DNA from: Pseudoxanthomonas mexicana
GTDB lineage: Bacteria; Pseudomonadota; Gammaproteobacteria; Xanthomonadales; Xanthomonadaceae
DNA: 33,263 nucleotides
Reading direction: 5' to 3'
Assembly: GCF_010093385.1 (NCBI RefSeq)
Contig: NZ_PDWV01000042.1
Span: 1 to 33,263, forward strand
The position numbers were made by a program, and so were the translations under genes. The notes under the pieces were generated by a model, which did no database searches, was not told where the DNA came from, and was given only the letters and a program-made list of their open reading frames with translations. This document shows, one piece after another, positions 1-8,386 of the stretch (positions are counted from its first letter, which is position 1; each line of letters starts with the position of its first letter).

Positions 1-79
1 GCTCGATCACCTGCTTCACCGCTTCGGCCCGGAACTCATCTGTGTACTGCTTGCTGTTGCCCATAAACACCTCGGTCAT
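1..79 (-). CDS. IS3-family transposase OrfA, N-terminal part only (partial)
   Basis: The minus strand reads MTEVFMGNSKQYTDEFRAEA and continues VKQVIE up to the window edge. The pattern K-x-YTDEFRAEAVKQV is the start of the helix-turn-helix (HTH_Tnp_1) domain of OrfA, the DNA-binding subunit of IS3-type transposases. OrfB, or an OrfAB frameshift product, would supply the DDE catalytic domain outside the window. The start could be the ATG at 79 or the one at 64; the second sits closer to where the family usually begins. Whether the gene is intact cannot be seen. Confidence 0.6.
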   Translation of the reverse strand, partial: MTEVFMGNSKQYTDEFRAEAVKQVIE

Positions 80-127
80 TGCCATCAATTATGGCAACCG
101 GATGTCTACGAAAGGCTGGCCGGTCCA
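1..127 (-). mobile_element. End of an IS3-family-like insertion sequence, cut by the window edge
   Basis: The minus strand carries the first codons of an orfA-type transposase, and about 40 bases upstream of them a sequence of IS3-end type. Read on the minus strand it begins TGGACCGGCC and ends TTTCGTAGACA (127 down to 103). IS3-family ends commonly start with TG and contain a GTAGACA/GTGGACA block, so 127 is taken as the outer end. A short dyad (TTGCCAT, 5-base spacer, ATGGCAA) lies between this end and the transposase start. The second end, the orfB frame and the target duplication lie outside the window, so completeness cannot be judged. Confidence 0.6.
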
Positions 128-226
128 TGCGGAACTGCGACGGCGTTAGCAACTCCCCCACCCCGGTGGCTCGCTAGCATGGTGGCTCTCCGCCACCGCC
201 GCGTCCGTCCCGTACAAGGAGTGTCC

Positions 227-649
227 ATGCCCCCCCATGCCGCCGCCGCCTTCGCCGGCACCTGGCACCTGCTCCCCGAACAATGCGACTACCAGCTGGG
301 GCACCCGCCGCGCAGCGGGCACTACCGCCTCGCCTGCACGGAAGACGGCATGCTCTCGATCAGCTCGGAATGGTTCGGCAAGAACGGCAAGCGGCATCGC
401 GCCGCGTTCGGCGGCCGCGCTGACGGGGCGCCCTATCCGTTCCACGACACGCCGCATGCCGACGCCCTGAGCTTCGAATCGGTCTCGCCCACGCTGCTGC
501 ACTCCACCACCTGGCACGATGGCCGCGAGGTGCAGTGGTCGGAACGCGAGCTGGTCGACGGGGATACGCTGGTGATCCGCATGCGCGGCCATCTGAGCGA
601 CGGCCGCAGCTACACCAATGTCGGGGTGTTCCGGCGCCAGGCGGACTGA
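227..649 (+). CDS. Hypothetical lipocalin-like small protein (140 aa)
   Basis: The start at 227 is chosen because AAGGAG lies just upstream; an in-frame ATG at 179 has no ribosome binding site. The protein has no signal peptide or membrane segment. It opens with AFAGTWHLLPEQCDY and alternates polar and hydrophobic residues throughout (YRLACTEDGMLSISSEWF, LVIRMRGHLSDGRSYTNVGVF). This resembles small beta-barrel, lipocalin-like stand-alone proteins whose first strand holds a G-x-W motif. The family is inferred from pattern only and no ligand can be suggested. It is a single gene, ended by a strong hairpin, next to the IS end. Confidence 0.6.
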   Translation: MPPHAAAAFAGTWHLLPEQCDYQLGHPPRSGHYRLACTEDGMLSISSEWFGKNGKRHRAAFGGRADGAPYPFHDTPHADALSFESVSPTLLHSTTWHDGREVQWSERELVDGDTLVIRMRGHLSDGRSYTNVGVFRRQAD

Positions 650-681
650 CCCGCAGCCTGTACGTCCCGCACTCCGCAACG

Positions 682-712
682 GCGAAGGGCGCCCTTTCCG
701 GGCGCCCTTCGC
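682..712 (+). terminator. Hairpin terminator with a 13-bp perfect stem
   Basis: GCGAAGGGCGCCC, a five-base loop TTTCC, then GGGCGCCCTTCGC, followed by TTGTT. It sits between the 3' ends of two convergent genes (stops at 649 and 741), so it may end transcription from both sides. The T-tract on the plus side is short. Confidence 0.7.
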
Positions 713-740
713 TTGTTCCACCCTCAGGCGCGGATACGGC

Positions 741-1577
741 TCAGCGGGTCTGCACGCAGTTCTGCAGCCACAGCACCCGCTTGAAGTCGTCGTAGCGCAG
801 GAACTGCCCCTTGAACGTCACCTTGTCGCCCTTGCGGAAGGTCAGCACGTTGGCCAGCTGGTTGGGCTTGAACAGGCAGGCCACGCCCACGCGCGGCTCG
901 TTGTCGCCCGGCACCTGCAGCAGCCCGGAACCCTGCTCGGGGATGTCGAAGGAAACGTTGTAGTCCTGGCCGTCTTCCTGCACGTAATCGACTCGACCGC
1001 GCAGGGCGTAGTGACGGCCCTTGTGGCGTGCCGTCACGGCCACCGCATTGCCCTTGGCCTCGCGCGCGATCTCGCGCGAGAACACGTAGACATCCTTCAC
1101 CGTCACGTCGGCGTTGTTCTGCGTCTTCGCCCCCTGCGCGGCCGCCGCACGGCCTTCCTTGCCGCCCTTCACCTTGGCGAGCAGCTGACACATGTACGGA
1201 CGAATCGCGTCCTGCTTGGCCATCTGGCCCTTTTCGGTCTTCACCGTCATCTGCACGGTGGCGGCACCGCCCTCGGCGCTGATGGCGATCAGCGTGGGGA
1301 TGGCGCGCGTGGTGTTGGTGGAGCGCTGTTCGACCAGCATCGTGCCGGTCTCGGCATCCTCGGTGATCACGTCCATCTTCTCGGCGATCATGATGCCGCG
1401 CATCTGACCCATCGCGTCCTTGACCGACAGATCGGGCACGGTGACGCGGCTGGAGAAGTCGGTACCGGAGAATATGCTGCCGGACTTGCTGAAGTTGTCC
1501 TCGCATTCACCCGCGAAGGCGGCGGGCGCCACGGTCGTCAGAGCGAGCGCGATGGCGGCAAGTAGCTTGTAGGTCAT
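741..1577 (-). CDS. Secreted protein with C-terminal OB-fold (tRNA_anti-like) domain
   Basis: 278 residues. The start at 1577 has GTGAGGA upstream and gives a clean signal peptide, MTYKLLAAIALALTTVAPAA then FA before GECED, so the product should be periplasmic. The first half is unassigned. The C-terminal part (about 160-275) has the pattern of PF12869 tRNA_anti-like OB folds: YALRGRVDYV, then a VACLF strand, then FRKGDKVTFKGQF, and a final LQNC. In this family the two cysteines probably pair; here they are Cys in ACLF and in QNCVQ. Such domains are common in small lipoproteins and secreted proteins of unknown role. It is transcribed divergently from the gene at 1743. Confidence 0.65.
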   Translation of the reverse strand: MTYKLLAAIALALTTVAPAAFAGECEDNFSKSGSIFSGTDFSSRVTVPDLSVKDAMGQMRGIMIAEKMDVITEDAETGTMLVEQRSTNTTRAIPTLIAISAEGGAATVQMTVKTEKGQMAKQDAIRPYMCQLLAKVKGGKEGRAAAAQGAKTQNNADVTVKDVYVFSREIAREAKGNAVAVTARHKGRHYALRGRVDYVQEDGQDYNVSFDIPEQGSGLLQVPGDNEPRVGVACLFKPNQLANVLTFRKGDKVTFKGQFLRYDDFKRVLWLQNCVQTR

Positions 1578-1705
1578 GTGGTCCTCACAGAGTGGAAGTG
1601 TCGATCGATCCGGTACGACGGGCACCGCTTCCTGCCGGCGCCGGCGCCGGCTCCGGCGCCCCGGCATTCTTGCAAGGGGCGAGTGCCGCCACAAGCGCGT
1701 CGACC

Positions 1706-1711
1706 TACAAT
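1706..1711 (+). promoter_or_regulatory. Probable -10 box TACAAT
   Basis: TACAAT differs from TATAAT at one position and lies 31 bases before the ATG at 1743. No convincing -35 box is placed correctly upstream. The preceding 1633-1660 is a run of GCCGGC/GGCGCC palindromes that could also fold. Confidence 0.4.
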
Positions 1712-1742
1712 GCGGACTGCACCCACATCACACTTGGCGACC

Positions 1743-2186
1743 ATGGCCTCTGCCCGACGCATCCCCCGCACGCTGGTCCGCCTCGCATTGCCGGTCCTGT
1801 CGTTGACGAGCGCTGCAGCGGGCGCGCAGGCCGATGCACCGCTCCGGACGCTCCCCGCCCAGGTGCAGGCCGACGTCGCCGCGATCGCGGAGCACCTGTC
1901 GAGCGTGCAGGAGGCGGCACCCGCGCTTGACTGCGACAAGGCCGTGGAGAACGCGCGCTGGGGCGTGGACACCATGCTGGAGGTGAGCGGGAAGAACCTG
2001 CGCAGCGGCTACCTGAGCCAGGCCGCCTACGACGCCGCCACGCCGGCGCTGGAGGCGCTGCTGGCCGTATTGACCGTGCAGGACTGCCAGGCCGCCACCG
2101 GCGCGCGCCGGGATTTCTACCAGTGCATGTCCAGCGCCTACAACCATGTCTATGCGTGCGGCAAGGCGCATCCCTTCGAACCTTGA
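1743..2186 (+). CDS. Secreted hypothetical protein (147 aa), four cysteines
   Basis: The start at 1743 gives a typical signal peptide (basic ARRIPR, hydrophobic LVRLALPVLSLTSAAAGAQA). An in-frame ATG at 1710 overlaps the likely -10 box and is disfavoured. The mature part (about 115 residues) is helical and has cysteines in ALDCDKA, QDCQA, YQCMSS and YACGKA, which could form two disulfides in the periplasm. I do not recognise the family. It is followed after 84 bases by the MscS-like gene on the same strand, with a short coupled ORF between. Confidence 0.6.
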   Translation: MASARRIPRTLVRLALPVLSLTSAAAGAQADAPLRTLPAQVQADVAAIAEHLSSVQEAAPALDCDKAVENARWGVDTMLEVSGKNLRSGYLSQAAYDAATPALEALLAVLTVQDCQAATGARRDFYQCMSSAYNHVYACGKAHPFEP

Positions 2187-2217
2187 CCGTTCGCATGCGC
2201 GCGGCCACCCTTCCGGC

Positions 2218-2274
2218 ATGAACATGCGCGTCGAGATCCTTTCCACAGCGGCTTCCTTCGAGGCCGGGCGATGA
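2218..2274 (+). CDS. Possible 18-codon upstream ORF coupled to the MscS gene
   Basis: It opens with ATG AAC ATG and runs 18 sense codons to a TGA at 2272 that overlaps the MscS start codon as ATGA (2271-2274). It encodes MNMRVEILSTAASFEAGR. Overlaps of this kind allow ribosome re-initiation, which fits the weak ribosome binding site of the MscS gene. No clear Shine-Dalgarno precedes the micro-ORF, so its translation is unproven. Confidence 0.3.
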   Translation: MNMRVEILSTAASFEAGR

Positions 2275-2849
2275 GCGGGCCCGAACTCACCGGCTGGGTA
2301 CGCGAAGGCACCGAGGCGGCGATCCCGATCGCACAGGCGCTGGCCGTCCTGCTGGCCGCCTGGCTGCTGTTGCGCGTGCTCCGCCTCGTGGTGAAGCGCC
2401 TGTGCGCGCACTACCACCTGCCGGCGCAGGTGGCGGTCAGCGCGCGCCGGCTGTTGGGCGTCGTGGTCTACGTCTCGGCGTTCATGGTCGCGCTGGGGCG
2501 GCTGGGCGTGTCGGCCAGCGTGCTGTGGGCTGCCCTGACCGGCTTCACCGCGGTGGCCGCCGTCGCGTTCTTCGCCGCCTGGAGCGTGCTGTCCAACATC
2601 TTCTGCAGCGTGCTGATCCTGACCACGCGACCTTTCCGGGTGCACGACCACATCGAGGTGCTGGAGAGCGGCGACAAGCCCGGCCTGCGCGGCCGTGTCA
2701 TCGACATCAACCTGCTCTATACGACCCTGCTGGAAGAAGACGCACTGCGCGGCGACACCGTGCTGCAGATTCCCAACAGCCAGTTCTTCCAGCGCACCAC
2801 GCGGCGCTGGCGGTCGGGCCCACCGCCTGCGGCGTCGTCGCCGGCGTAG
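2271..2849 (+). CDS. Small MscS-family mechanosensitive channel
   Basis: 192 residues. Three hydrophobic helices are visible: about 15-40, 60-80 and 84-118. The third, GFTAVAAVAFFAAWSVLSN, is the small-residue-rich pore helix of MscS proteins. It leads into VLILTTRPFRVHDHIEV and QIPNSQF, the beta domain that lines the cytoplasmic portal. The family lets small solutes leave during hypo-osmotic shock. The protein stops soon after the beta domain and lacks the C-terminal alpha/beta domain of E. coli MscS (286 residues), as many short family members do. The last residues (RSGPPPAASSPA) look unstructured. The start codon overlaps the stop of a micro-ORF. Confidence 0.8.
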   Translation: MSGPELTGWVREGTEAAIPIAQALAVLLAAWLLLRVLRLVVKRLCAHYHLPAQVAVSARRLLGVVVYVSAFMVALGRLGVSASVLWAALTGFTAVAAVAFFAAWSVLSNIFCSVLILTTRPFRVHDHIEVLESGDKPGLRGRVIDINLLYTTLLEEDALRGDTVLQIPNSQFFQRTTRRWRSGPPPAASSPA

Positions 2850-2857
2850 CGCGGGGA

Positions 2858-4984
2858 TCAGGCCGCTACGGCCCACCGCCGCGGCGCGGCGCGCGCGTCC
2901 GTCCTGAACACGGCCACCGATTCCGACAATGCGTGGGCCTGTTCTTCCATCGAACGGGCCGCGGCCGAGGCCTCCTCCACGAGTGCCGCATTCTGCTGCG
3001 TCGCCTCATCCATCTGCATGATGGTCAGGTTGACCTGCTCGATGCCCGCCGACTGTTCCTGCGAAGCCGCCGATATCTCGGCCATGATGTCGGTCACGCG
3101 CTGGACGCTGGCGACGATGTCGCCCATCGTGGCGCCGGCCTGATTCACCAGCGCCGCGCCATCGGCGACCTTGTCCACGGACGTTTCGATCAGACCCTTG
3201 ATCTCTTTCGCCGCGTCCGCCGAGCGTTGCGCCAGGGTACGGACTTCCGAAGCCACGACCGCGAAGCCGCGACCCTGCTCGCCGGCACGCGCAGCCTCCA
3301 CCGCGGCGTTCAGCGCCAGGATGTTGGTCTGGAAGGCTATCCCGTCGATGACCGAGATGATCTCGGCGATCTTTCGGGATGACTGCTCGATCTGGGCCAT
3401 GGTGTCCACGACACGCTCCACCGTAGCGCCGCCCTCCGACGCGACCGAGGCGGCGCTGATCGCCAGTTGATTGGCCTGGCGCGCGGAGTCCGCGTTGTGG
3501 CGCACAGTGGACGTCAACTCCTCCATGGACGCCGCCGTTTCTTCAAGATTCGCGGCCTGTTGTTCGGTACGGCGCGCCAGATCGCTGTTGCCCGCGGCGA
3601 TCTCGCTTGCCGCGGTGTTGATCGCCATCGATGCCTGCTGGATGCCACCGACGATGTCGGTCAGCTGGGCCACGGTGGCGTTGGCGTCGTCGCGCATGGT
3701 GGCGAACACGCCATGGAAGTCGCCCTCCATGCGCGCGGTCAGGTCGCCACGCGCGATCGCACGCAGCAGCTTGGAGACGTCAGCAAGGTTGCCCTCGGTG
3801 GTTTCCATCAGACGGTTGAGTCCATCGACCATCGCCCGGAAGTCGTGTTCGTAGCGCGCCGCGTCGCCGCGCCGGCTGAAATCGCCGGCGGCGGCCGCCT
3901 GCGCCAGACCACGGATCTCGCCGTTGATCGCCGACAGGTTCGCCTTGGTGGTACGCATGGCCTCCGTGAGCGCCGCCTTCTCGCCCGGCAGCGGCTCCAT
4001 GTCCATCGAAAGGTCGCCTATGGCATAGCGCTGCATGAGCTCGACGAGCCGCTGCATCACGTCCAAGTGGGAAGTCACCAGCGCGTTGGCGCCGCGCACC
4101 ATGCGACCGTATTCGCCCGGGAAATGCGTATCGTCCATGCGATAGCTGATCCGTCCCTCGTCGTGCTGCTTCGCCATCTCGCCCTGCTCCGCGATGACGC
4201 CTTGCAGGGTGGAGGTCATGTTCATCATCGCCGTGCCGAGCTGGCCGATCTCGTCGCGACTGCGCACGTCCAGGCGCCGGTCGAGCCGGCCCTCGGCCAC
4301 TGCGCGCGCGGCAGCCGCCGCATCGATGACCGGGCGGATCACCGAACGCCGCAGCCACCATGCCAATAGCAGCACCAGCACGACGGCGGCGGCGAGGGAT
4401 AGCATGGCGCACCATACCAGCGTGCTTCGTGCGTCCTGCGAGCGCGCGACCACGGCCTCGTCCCCGATGCGTTTCGTCCGCGACACCAGCGCTTCAAGGG
4501 TCTCGCCCAGTTGGCGATCCATGCCCTTGACCAGCGCATCGCCGGCCTGAGTGTCGTAGCCGGCAGCGGCGAACTGTTCCAACGCGGCGCGATAGTTGCG
4601 CTCTAGTTCCGCATGCTGGGTTGCGAATGCAACGGCGAGATTGCGGGCGTGCGGATCCGCGAGTTCGCGCGACAAGCGCTCGGCCAGCAGGGCAACTTCC
4701 CGCCCTTTGGCATCGAACGCACCCACGTATTTGGTGCGTTGTGCTTCGTCATGCCCACGGATCAGGATGTTCTTCCACTCCTGCACCTGCACGCGGAATT
4801 CGCGACTCAGTCGCTCGCCGTCGGCCGACTGTGCGACCTGCACCGGCACCTCGGTGGACAAGCTGAACCAGGCCGAGCCCAGGCCGGCAAGCGCGCAGAG
4901 CAGAATGACGGCCAGGCCCAAGGCCAGGGCGCCCAGCAGCTTGGTCTGCAGGCCGAAGGAACGGGAAACAGGGGACGACGCCAT
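2858..4984 (-). CDS. Methyl-accepting chemotaxis protein
   Basis: 708 residues. TM1 is about 17-39, a mostly helical periplasmic sensor about 40-186, TM2 about 188-211 ([18 protein letters not shown]), and a HAMP domain about 212-264. Two or three further HAMP-like segments follow (about 310-360 and 365-440, with repeated GD-F/L-S/T-x-R). The signalling coiled coil about 445-700 has its conserved tip near 541-585 ([35 protein letters not shown]). It should bind CheW/CheA in the inner-membrane receptor array. The C-terminus (RWAVAA) lacks a CheR-tethering NWETF-type pentapeptide. No Shine-Dalgarno is obvious. A sigma-28-like promoter lies upstream, fitting co-regulation with flagella. No che genes are adjacent, so it is an orphan receptor of unknown ligand. 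Confidence 0.93.
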   Translation of the reverse strand: MASSPVSRSFGLQTKLLGALALGLAVILLCALAGLGSAWFSLSTEVPVQVAQSADGERLSREFRVQVQEWKNILIRGHDEAQRTKYVGAFDAKGREVALLAERLSRELADPHARNLAVAFATQHAELERNYRAALEQFAAAGYDTQAGDALVKGMDRQLGETLEALVSRTKRIGDEAVVARSQDARSTLVWCAMLSLAAAVVLVLLLAWWLRRSVIRPVIDAAAAARAVAEGRLDRRLDVRSRDEIGQLGTAMMNMTSTLQGVIAEQGEMAKQHDEGRISYRMDDTHFPGEYGRMVRGANALVTSHLDVMQRLVELMQRYAIGDLSMDMEPLPGEKAALTEAMRTTKANLSAINGEIRGLAQAAAAGDFSRRGDAARYEHDFRAMVDGLNRLMETTEGNLADVSKLLRAIARGDLTARMEGDFHGVFATMRDDANATVAQLTDIVGGIQQASMAINTAASEIAAGNSDLARRTEQQAANLEETAASMEELTSTVRHNADSARQANQLAISAASVASEGGATVERVVDTMAQIEQSSRKIAEIISVIDGIAFQTNILALNAAVEAARAGEQGRGFAVVASEVRTLAQRSADAAKEIKGLIETSVDKVADGAALVNQAGATMGDIVASVQRVTDIMAEISAASQEQSAGIEQVNLTIMQMDEATQQNAALVEEASAAARSMEEQAHALSESVAVFRTDARAAPRRWAVAA

Positions 4985-5017
4985 GGGGGGTGCGATACGG
5001 GAAAGGAAGGCACTCCC

Positions 5018-5044
5018 TTAGCGGCACCGGACACCGGGAGTTGA
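5018..5044 (-). promoter_or_regulatory. Sigma-28 (FliA)-like promoter of the chemoreceptor gene
   Basis: On the minus strand TCAA (5044-5041), a 15-base spacer and GCCGCTAA (5025-5018) match the flagellar sigma-28 pattern TAAA-N15-GCCGATAA with one difference in each box. The predicted transcript would start about 25 bases before the ATG at 4984. Confidence 0.55.
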
Positions 5045-5122
5045 ATGATTACGCGCGCGGTGCTCCGTTTCGGGAACCGCCGCCTCAATATTTCATCCAG
5101 ATGACAGTTTTATGCGCCGATC

Positions 5123-6364
5123 TCAGCGCGACGGTTCACACACGACGCCGTTCGCGGTCTCTCCCGCGCGCAGCGTCTGCCGCGCCCAGCCGTAGATCAG
5201 CAGGCCGGCGACCGCCATCGCCGCGCCGACGTAGCCCGTCGAGGTCCAGCCGAAACCAGCGGTGATCGCCATGCCGCCCAGCCACGGACCCAGCGCGTTG
5301 GCGGTGTTGAAGGCCGCGTGGTGCGACGCTGCCGCCAGCGTCTGTGCATCGCCGGCCACGTCCATCAGGTGCGACTGCAGGATCGGCCCCAGCGCGCCCA
5401 TCAAACCGATGCCCACGGTGGCCAGCAGGATCGTCGGCAGCGTCTGCGCCATCAGCGGGAACAGCAACAGCATCGCCGTGGCCCAGACCAGGACGATCCA
5501 TGCGCCGCGCAGCTGCATGCGGTCGAACAGCCAGCCGCCGACGAAGTTGCCGATCACCCCGCCCACGCCGAAACCGGCCAGGCCCAGCGGTATCCACGCC
5601 GGGGCCACCCGCGTCACCTGCAGCATCGTCGGCGCGAGATAGCTGAAGACCGCGAACATGCCGGCGAAGCCGATCGCGCCGATGCCCAGTGCCTGCCAGA
5701 CCGGCAGGCGGTGGAAGGCGCGCAGTTCGTCCAGCGGATGCGCCTTGGCGCCCTCGATCCCCCTGGGCAACCAGATCGCCAGCAGCGTGGCGGTCGCCAG
5801 CGCGATCAGCGCGACGAAGGCGAACACCCAGCGCCAGTCGATCACCTGGCCCAGCCAGGTCGCCAGCGGATTGCCGATCAGGATGGCCAGGGTCAGCCCC
5901 AGCATCACCAGACTGATCGCGCGCCCACGCTTGTTCGGCGGGCTGATCGCCACCGCCGTCAGTGCGGCCACGCCGAAATACGCGCCGTGCGGCAGGCCGG
6001 CGATGAAGCGGAACACCAGCAGGCTTTCGTAGGTGGGGCCGAGCGCGCTGGCCAGGTTGCCGAGGGCGTAGAAGCCCATCAGCGCCAGCAGCAGGGTCTT
6101 GCGCTTCCAGCCCGCGCCCAGGATCGCCAGCAGCGGCGCACCGACGACGACGCCGAGCGCATAGGCGCTGATCAGGTGACCCACCTGCGGCTCGGTCACG
6201 CCCAACGAGGCCACCATGTTCGGCATCAGCCCCATGCTGGCGAACTCGCTGGTGCCGATGGCGAAACCGCCCAACGTCAGCGCGAACAGGATCAGGCCGA
6301 TCTGGCGGGGCGTCAGCGCGTCGGCGACGGACGAAGAGGAAACGAGGGGCGGTGCGACATCCAT
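5123..6364 (-). CDS. MFS transporter, DHA1 (AraJ/YdhP/NepI-like) family
   Basis: 413 residues with about twelve hydrophobic segments, beginning LTPRQIGLILFALTLGGFAI. The segment GTSEFASMGLMPNM and the loop motif GAGWKRKTLLLALMGFYALGN, followed by RFIAGLPHGAYFGVAALTA, are typical of the bacterial DHA1 drug/sugar exporters related to AraJ, YdhP and NepI. The second half opens near LGIGAIGFAGMFAVFSYLAP. It should act as a proton-coupled exporter in the inner membrane; the substrate cannot be read from sequence. It is a single gene with no adjacent regulator. The N-terminus is slightly longer than usual (about 20 polar residues before TM1). Confidence 0.9.
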   Translation of the reverse strand: MDVAPPLVSSSSVADALTPRQIGLILFALTLGGFAIGTSEFASMGLMPNMVASLGVTEPQVGHLISAYALGVVVGAPLLAILGAGWKRKTLLLALMGFYALGNLASALGPTYESLLVFRFIAGLPHGAYFGVAALTAVAISPPNKRGRAISLVMLGLTLAILIGNPLATWLGQVIDWRWVFAFVALIALATATLLAIWLPRGIEGAKAHPLDELRAFHRLPVWQALGIGAIGFAGMFAVFSYLAPTMLQVTRVAPAWIPLGLAGFGVGGVIGNFVGGWLFDRMQLRGAWIVLVWATAMLLLFPLMAQTLPTILLATVGIGLMGALGPILQSHLMDVAGDAQTLAAASHHAAFNTANALGPWLGGMAITAGFGWTSTGYVGAAMAVAGLLIYGWARQTLRAGETANGVVCEPSR

Positions 6365-6424
6365 CCCGCCATTATGCTGCAGCGCAACAGCAGGGGTCGA
6401 CCCTGCGGATGGAACGCTGCGGCC

Positions 6425-6874
6425 TCAGCCGCCGCGGTACTCGGCCATCACCGCCTCGGCGTCGGGATTGGCGCGGGCGCGCTTGCGCACGAAGACGATC
6501 GGGATCGGCCCGTTCATCACCGACATCACCCGGTTCGCCTCGTCCTGCGACGACAGCGTGCTGAAGTTCGCGCTCTGCGACCGCGTGTACGGAATGCCGG
6601 CGTCGTCCAATCGTCGCGCCAGCGCCTCCGCCCGCTGCGCCGCGTCGGACGGGCAGTTGGCGGGCGCGAAGATCACCACGTGATGGCCGGACTGTCCGTC
6701 CGGCAGCGGGATGTCGACGAACCCGTGGCGGCTGGGCGCGCCGGATTCCGTCGCGGCCCCGCCGGTGACGCGCGCGGCCACCGCCTTCACCGCATCGCGC
6801 GGCAGGTATTCGCGCGCGGCCAGCACCGCCAGCGCCGCCACAGCGGCGAAGAAGCCCACCTTCAGCACGTTCAT
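6425..6874 (-). CDS. Membrane-anchored glutaredoxin-like hypothetical protein
   Basis: 149 residues from the ATG at 6874; a GTG at 6880 would add two residues. The N-terminal helix MNVLKVGFFAAVAALAVLAA is a signal anchor. The soluble part contains VVIFAPANCPSDAAQRAEAL, IPYTRSQSANF, then PIPIVFV and NPDAEAVMAEYRGG. This order (strand, Cys-Pro loop, helix, IPY, cis-Pro strand, C-terminal helix) resembles a thioredoxin/glutaredoxin fold with a single active-site-like cysteine (CPS). Redox function is inferred from the fold pattern only. It lies about 20 bases downstream of the secreted-protein gene at 6897-7514 and is probably co-transcribed with it. Confidence 0.6.
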   Translation of the reverse strand: MNVLKVGFFAAVAALAVLAAREYLPRDAVKAVAARVTGGAATESGAPSRHGFVDIPLPDGQSGHHVVIFAPANCPSDAAQRAEALARRLDDAGIPYTRSQSANFSTLSSQDEANRVMSVMNGPIPIVFVRKRARANPDAEAVMAEYRGG

Positions 6875-6896
6875 CGCCACTGCCCCGCGCGCGCGA

Positions 6897-7514
6897 TCAC
6901 TTCGCCACGAACTTCAGCGGCCCGGTGTACTGCGGCCACGCGATCGAGGCCGGGCCGCGCACGTTCAACGGCACCGGCGTCGTCGCGTCCGCATCGCCCA
7001 CCACGCTGGCCAACAGCGTGGGGACGTAGAACGTGCTGCCGAAGATGGCGTCCTTGCCGATCACCGGATCGATCGAGAGCGTGGGGGTGCTGCCGGGTTC
7101 GATCCGGAACACTACCGCGTCCTCGTTGAAGAACGCGCCGCGCTCCAGCACCTTCTTGACGCTGAAACTGGTATGCATCTCCAGGCCGATGCCGGTCACC
7201 CGGTACTCGCCGGCGGGCAGCGACACGCTCTCCTGCTGGCCGTAGCGCGTCAGGTGGTTGATCGGGAAGTCGATGACCTGCTTGCCGACCATCGTGAACA
7301 CGATCTTCCCGTCGCGCAGGCCCCACTCCAGCCCGCCGCTCTTGAGCTGCTCCACGGCCTTGGCCGGCAGTTCCCTGTCGCTGCGGAAGGGCTTGACCTC
7401 CACCACCAGCGTGCCCGTGGCCGGTTCCGCCGCGGGTACTGCCGCCTGTTCCTGCGCCGACGCAGACACGACCACACCTACCTGCAGCAGCAGGCCCGTT
7501 ATCCAGTTCCGCAT
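6897..7514 (-). CDS. Secreted hypothetical protein (205 aa)
   Basis: The start at 7514 is chosen for AAGGGGA upstream and the signal peptide MRNWITGLLLQVGVVVSASA. A longer frame to 7547 has no such support. The mature protein is beta-rich (GTLVVEVKPFRSD, GKIVFTMVGKQVIDFP, ESVSLPAGEYRVTGIGLEM, VVFRIEPGSTPTLSIDPVIG), like small periplasmic proteins carrying a PEGA-like or carboxypeptidase-regulatory-like sandwich. There are no cysteines. The family is not recognised. It is the first gene of a likely two-gene operon with the glutaredoxin-like protein. Confidence 0.6.
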   Translation of the reverse strand: MRNWITGLLLQVGVVVSASAQEQAAVPAAEPATGTLVVEVKPFRSDRELPAKAVEQLKSGGLEWGLRDGKIVFTMVGKQVIDFPINHLTRYGQQESVSLPAGEYRVTGIGLEMHTSFSVKKVLERGAFFNEDAVVFRIEPGSTPTLSIDPVIGKDAIFGSTFYVPTLLASVVGDADATTPVPLNVRGPASIAWPQYTGPLKFVAK

Positions 7515-7625
7515 GTGTTCCCCTTGGAGACGCCCCCCGGCGCGCATGCCCTATTCCAGCGCACTCCGCCGGGTCGCGCAATCGGCGCCCCTGGCCGCAC
7601 GCCCCGGCGCCTCGGGGCGCGGCGC

Positions 7626-7631
7626 TAGAAT
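7626..7631 (+). promoter_or_regulatory. -10 box TAGAAT of a probably leaderless gene
   Basis: TAGAAT ends six bases before the A of the ATG at 7638, where transcription would be expected to start. No Shine-Dalgarno fits between them. Confidence 0.55.
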
Positions 7632-7637
7632 GCGCAC

Positions 7638-8024
7638 ATGAACACCATCCTGATCCCCGTCTCCATCGGCGAACTGGCCGACAAGCTGTCCATCCTGGAA
7701 ATCAAGGCCGCGCGCATCGACGATGCCGGCAAGCGCGCGCATGTGCAGGTGGAACTGGAGGGTCTGCGCACGCTGTGGGACGCGCAGGTGGCGGCGCAGG
7801 CCGACCTGGCAGGAATGAAGGACCAGCTGCGCGCGATCAACGAGCGCATGTGGGACGTGCAGGACGCGCTGCGCGCGAAGGAAGCCGCGCAGGCGTTCGA
7901 CGCGGACTTCGTCGAACTGGCGCGCTCGGTGGCGCGCCACAACGGCGAGCGCATCCAGGTGAAGAACGCCATCAACCGCCTGGCCGGTTCGCGCTTCATC
8001 GAAGAGAAGCAGTACCAGGCCTGA
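7638..8024 (+). CDS. DUF6165 family protein
   Basis: 128 residues. The N-terminus ILIPVSIGELADKLSILEIK followed by AARIDD is the signature of the DUF6165 family as I remember it (IPVS-GEL-DK-xILEIK-xRI). The rest is helical, with heptad-like spacing and no membrane segment. The family is often found near polysaccharide or glycosyltransferase genes, but none is adjacent here. The function is unknown. The gene appears leaderless, with its -10 box directly before the ATG. It is divergent from the secreted-protein operon at 6425-7514. Confidence 0.75.
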   Translation: MNTILIPVSIGELADKLSILEIKAARIDDAGKRAHVQVELEGLRTLWDAQVAAQADLAGMKDQLRAINERMWDVQDALRAKEAAQAFDADFVELARSVARHNGERIQVKNAINRLAGSRFIEEKQYQA

Positions 8025-8030
8025 GGCCGC

Positions 8031-8231
8031 TCATGCGGCGCCGTGGCGCTGGCGGATCACCTCCAGCCGCTCGCGGTAGTACAGCGCGTCGGCGGCCACC
8101 TTGGGCGGATGTTCGGCAAGCCAGTCCAGGGCCTCGCGCAGGAGCGCCGCCTTGTCGGCCTCGGGCGCCTCCAGCGCGGTATCCACGCGGTCCAGTTGCA
8201 GGATGACGTCTTCGCGGGTGCTCGGGGGCAT
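8031..8231 (-). CDS. Small hypothetical protein (66 aa)
   Basis: A short acidic, helical protein (REDVILQLDRVDTALEAPEA, then LLREALDWLAEHPPKVAADA, LYYRERLEVIRQRHG). AAAGGA lies about 10 bases before the ATG at 8231. Its stop is only six bases from that of the convergent DUF6165 gene. Regular amphipathic helices and a usable ribosome binding site support a real gene, but the family is not recognised. Confidence 0.5.
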   Translation of the reverse strand: MPPSTREDVILQLDRVDTALEAPEADKAALLREALDWLAEHPPKVAADALYYRERLEVIRQRHGAA

Positions 8232-8374
8232 GGGGCACGTGTCCTTTCAGGGAGGGCCCCCACCGTAGCGGCGGGTCCGTATGCGTGGCGTCATCGCATG
8301 CCCGGCGGGCCGCCGCCTGCGGGCGGACCGCATTCCTGCGACGGAAGGCGCAGCCGCCGGGCCCGGCTTGGCGG

Positions 8375-8380
8375 TAGAGT
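8375..8380 (+). promoter_or_regulatory. -10 box TAGAGT of a probably leaderless gene
   Basis: TAGAGT ends six bases before the ATG at 8387, the same geometry as at 7626-7638, and no Shine-Dalgarno fits between. Confidence 0.45.
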
Positions 8381-8386
8381 CGCGGC

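Noticed and set aside
618..1565. 315-codon plus-strand frame opposite the OB-fold gene
   Set aside because: Shadow frame; the minus strand has a signal peptide, ribosome binding site and domain pattern.
1633..1660. Terminator in the GCCGGC/GGCGCC palindromes
   Set aside because: It lies between divergent gene starts, not after a gene, and has no T-tract.
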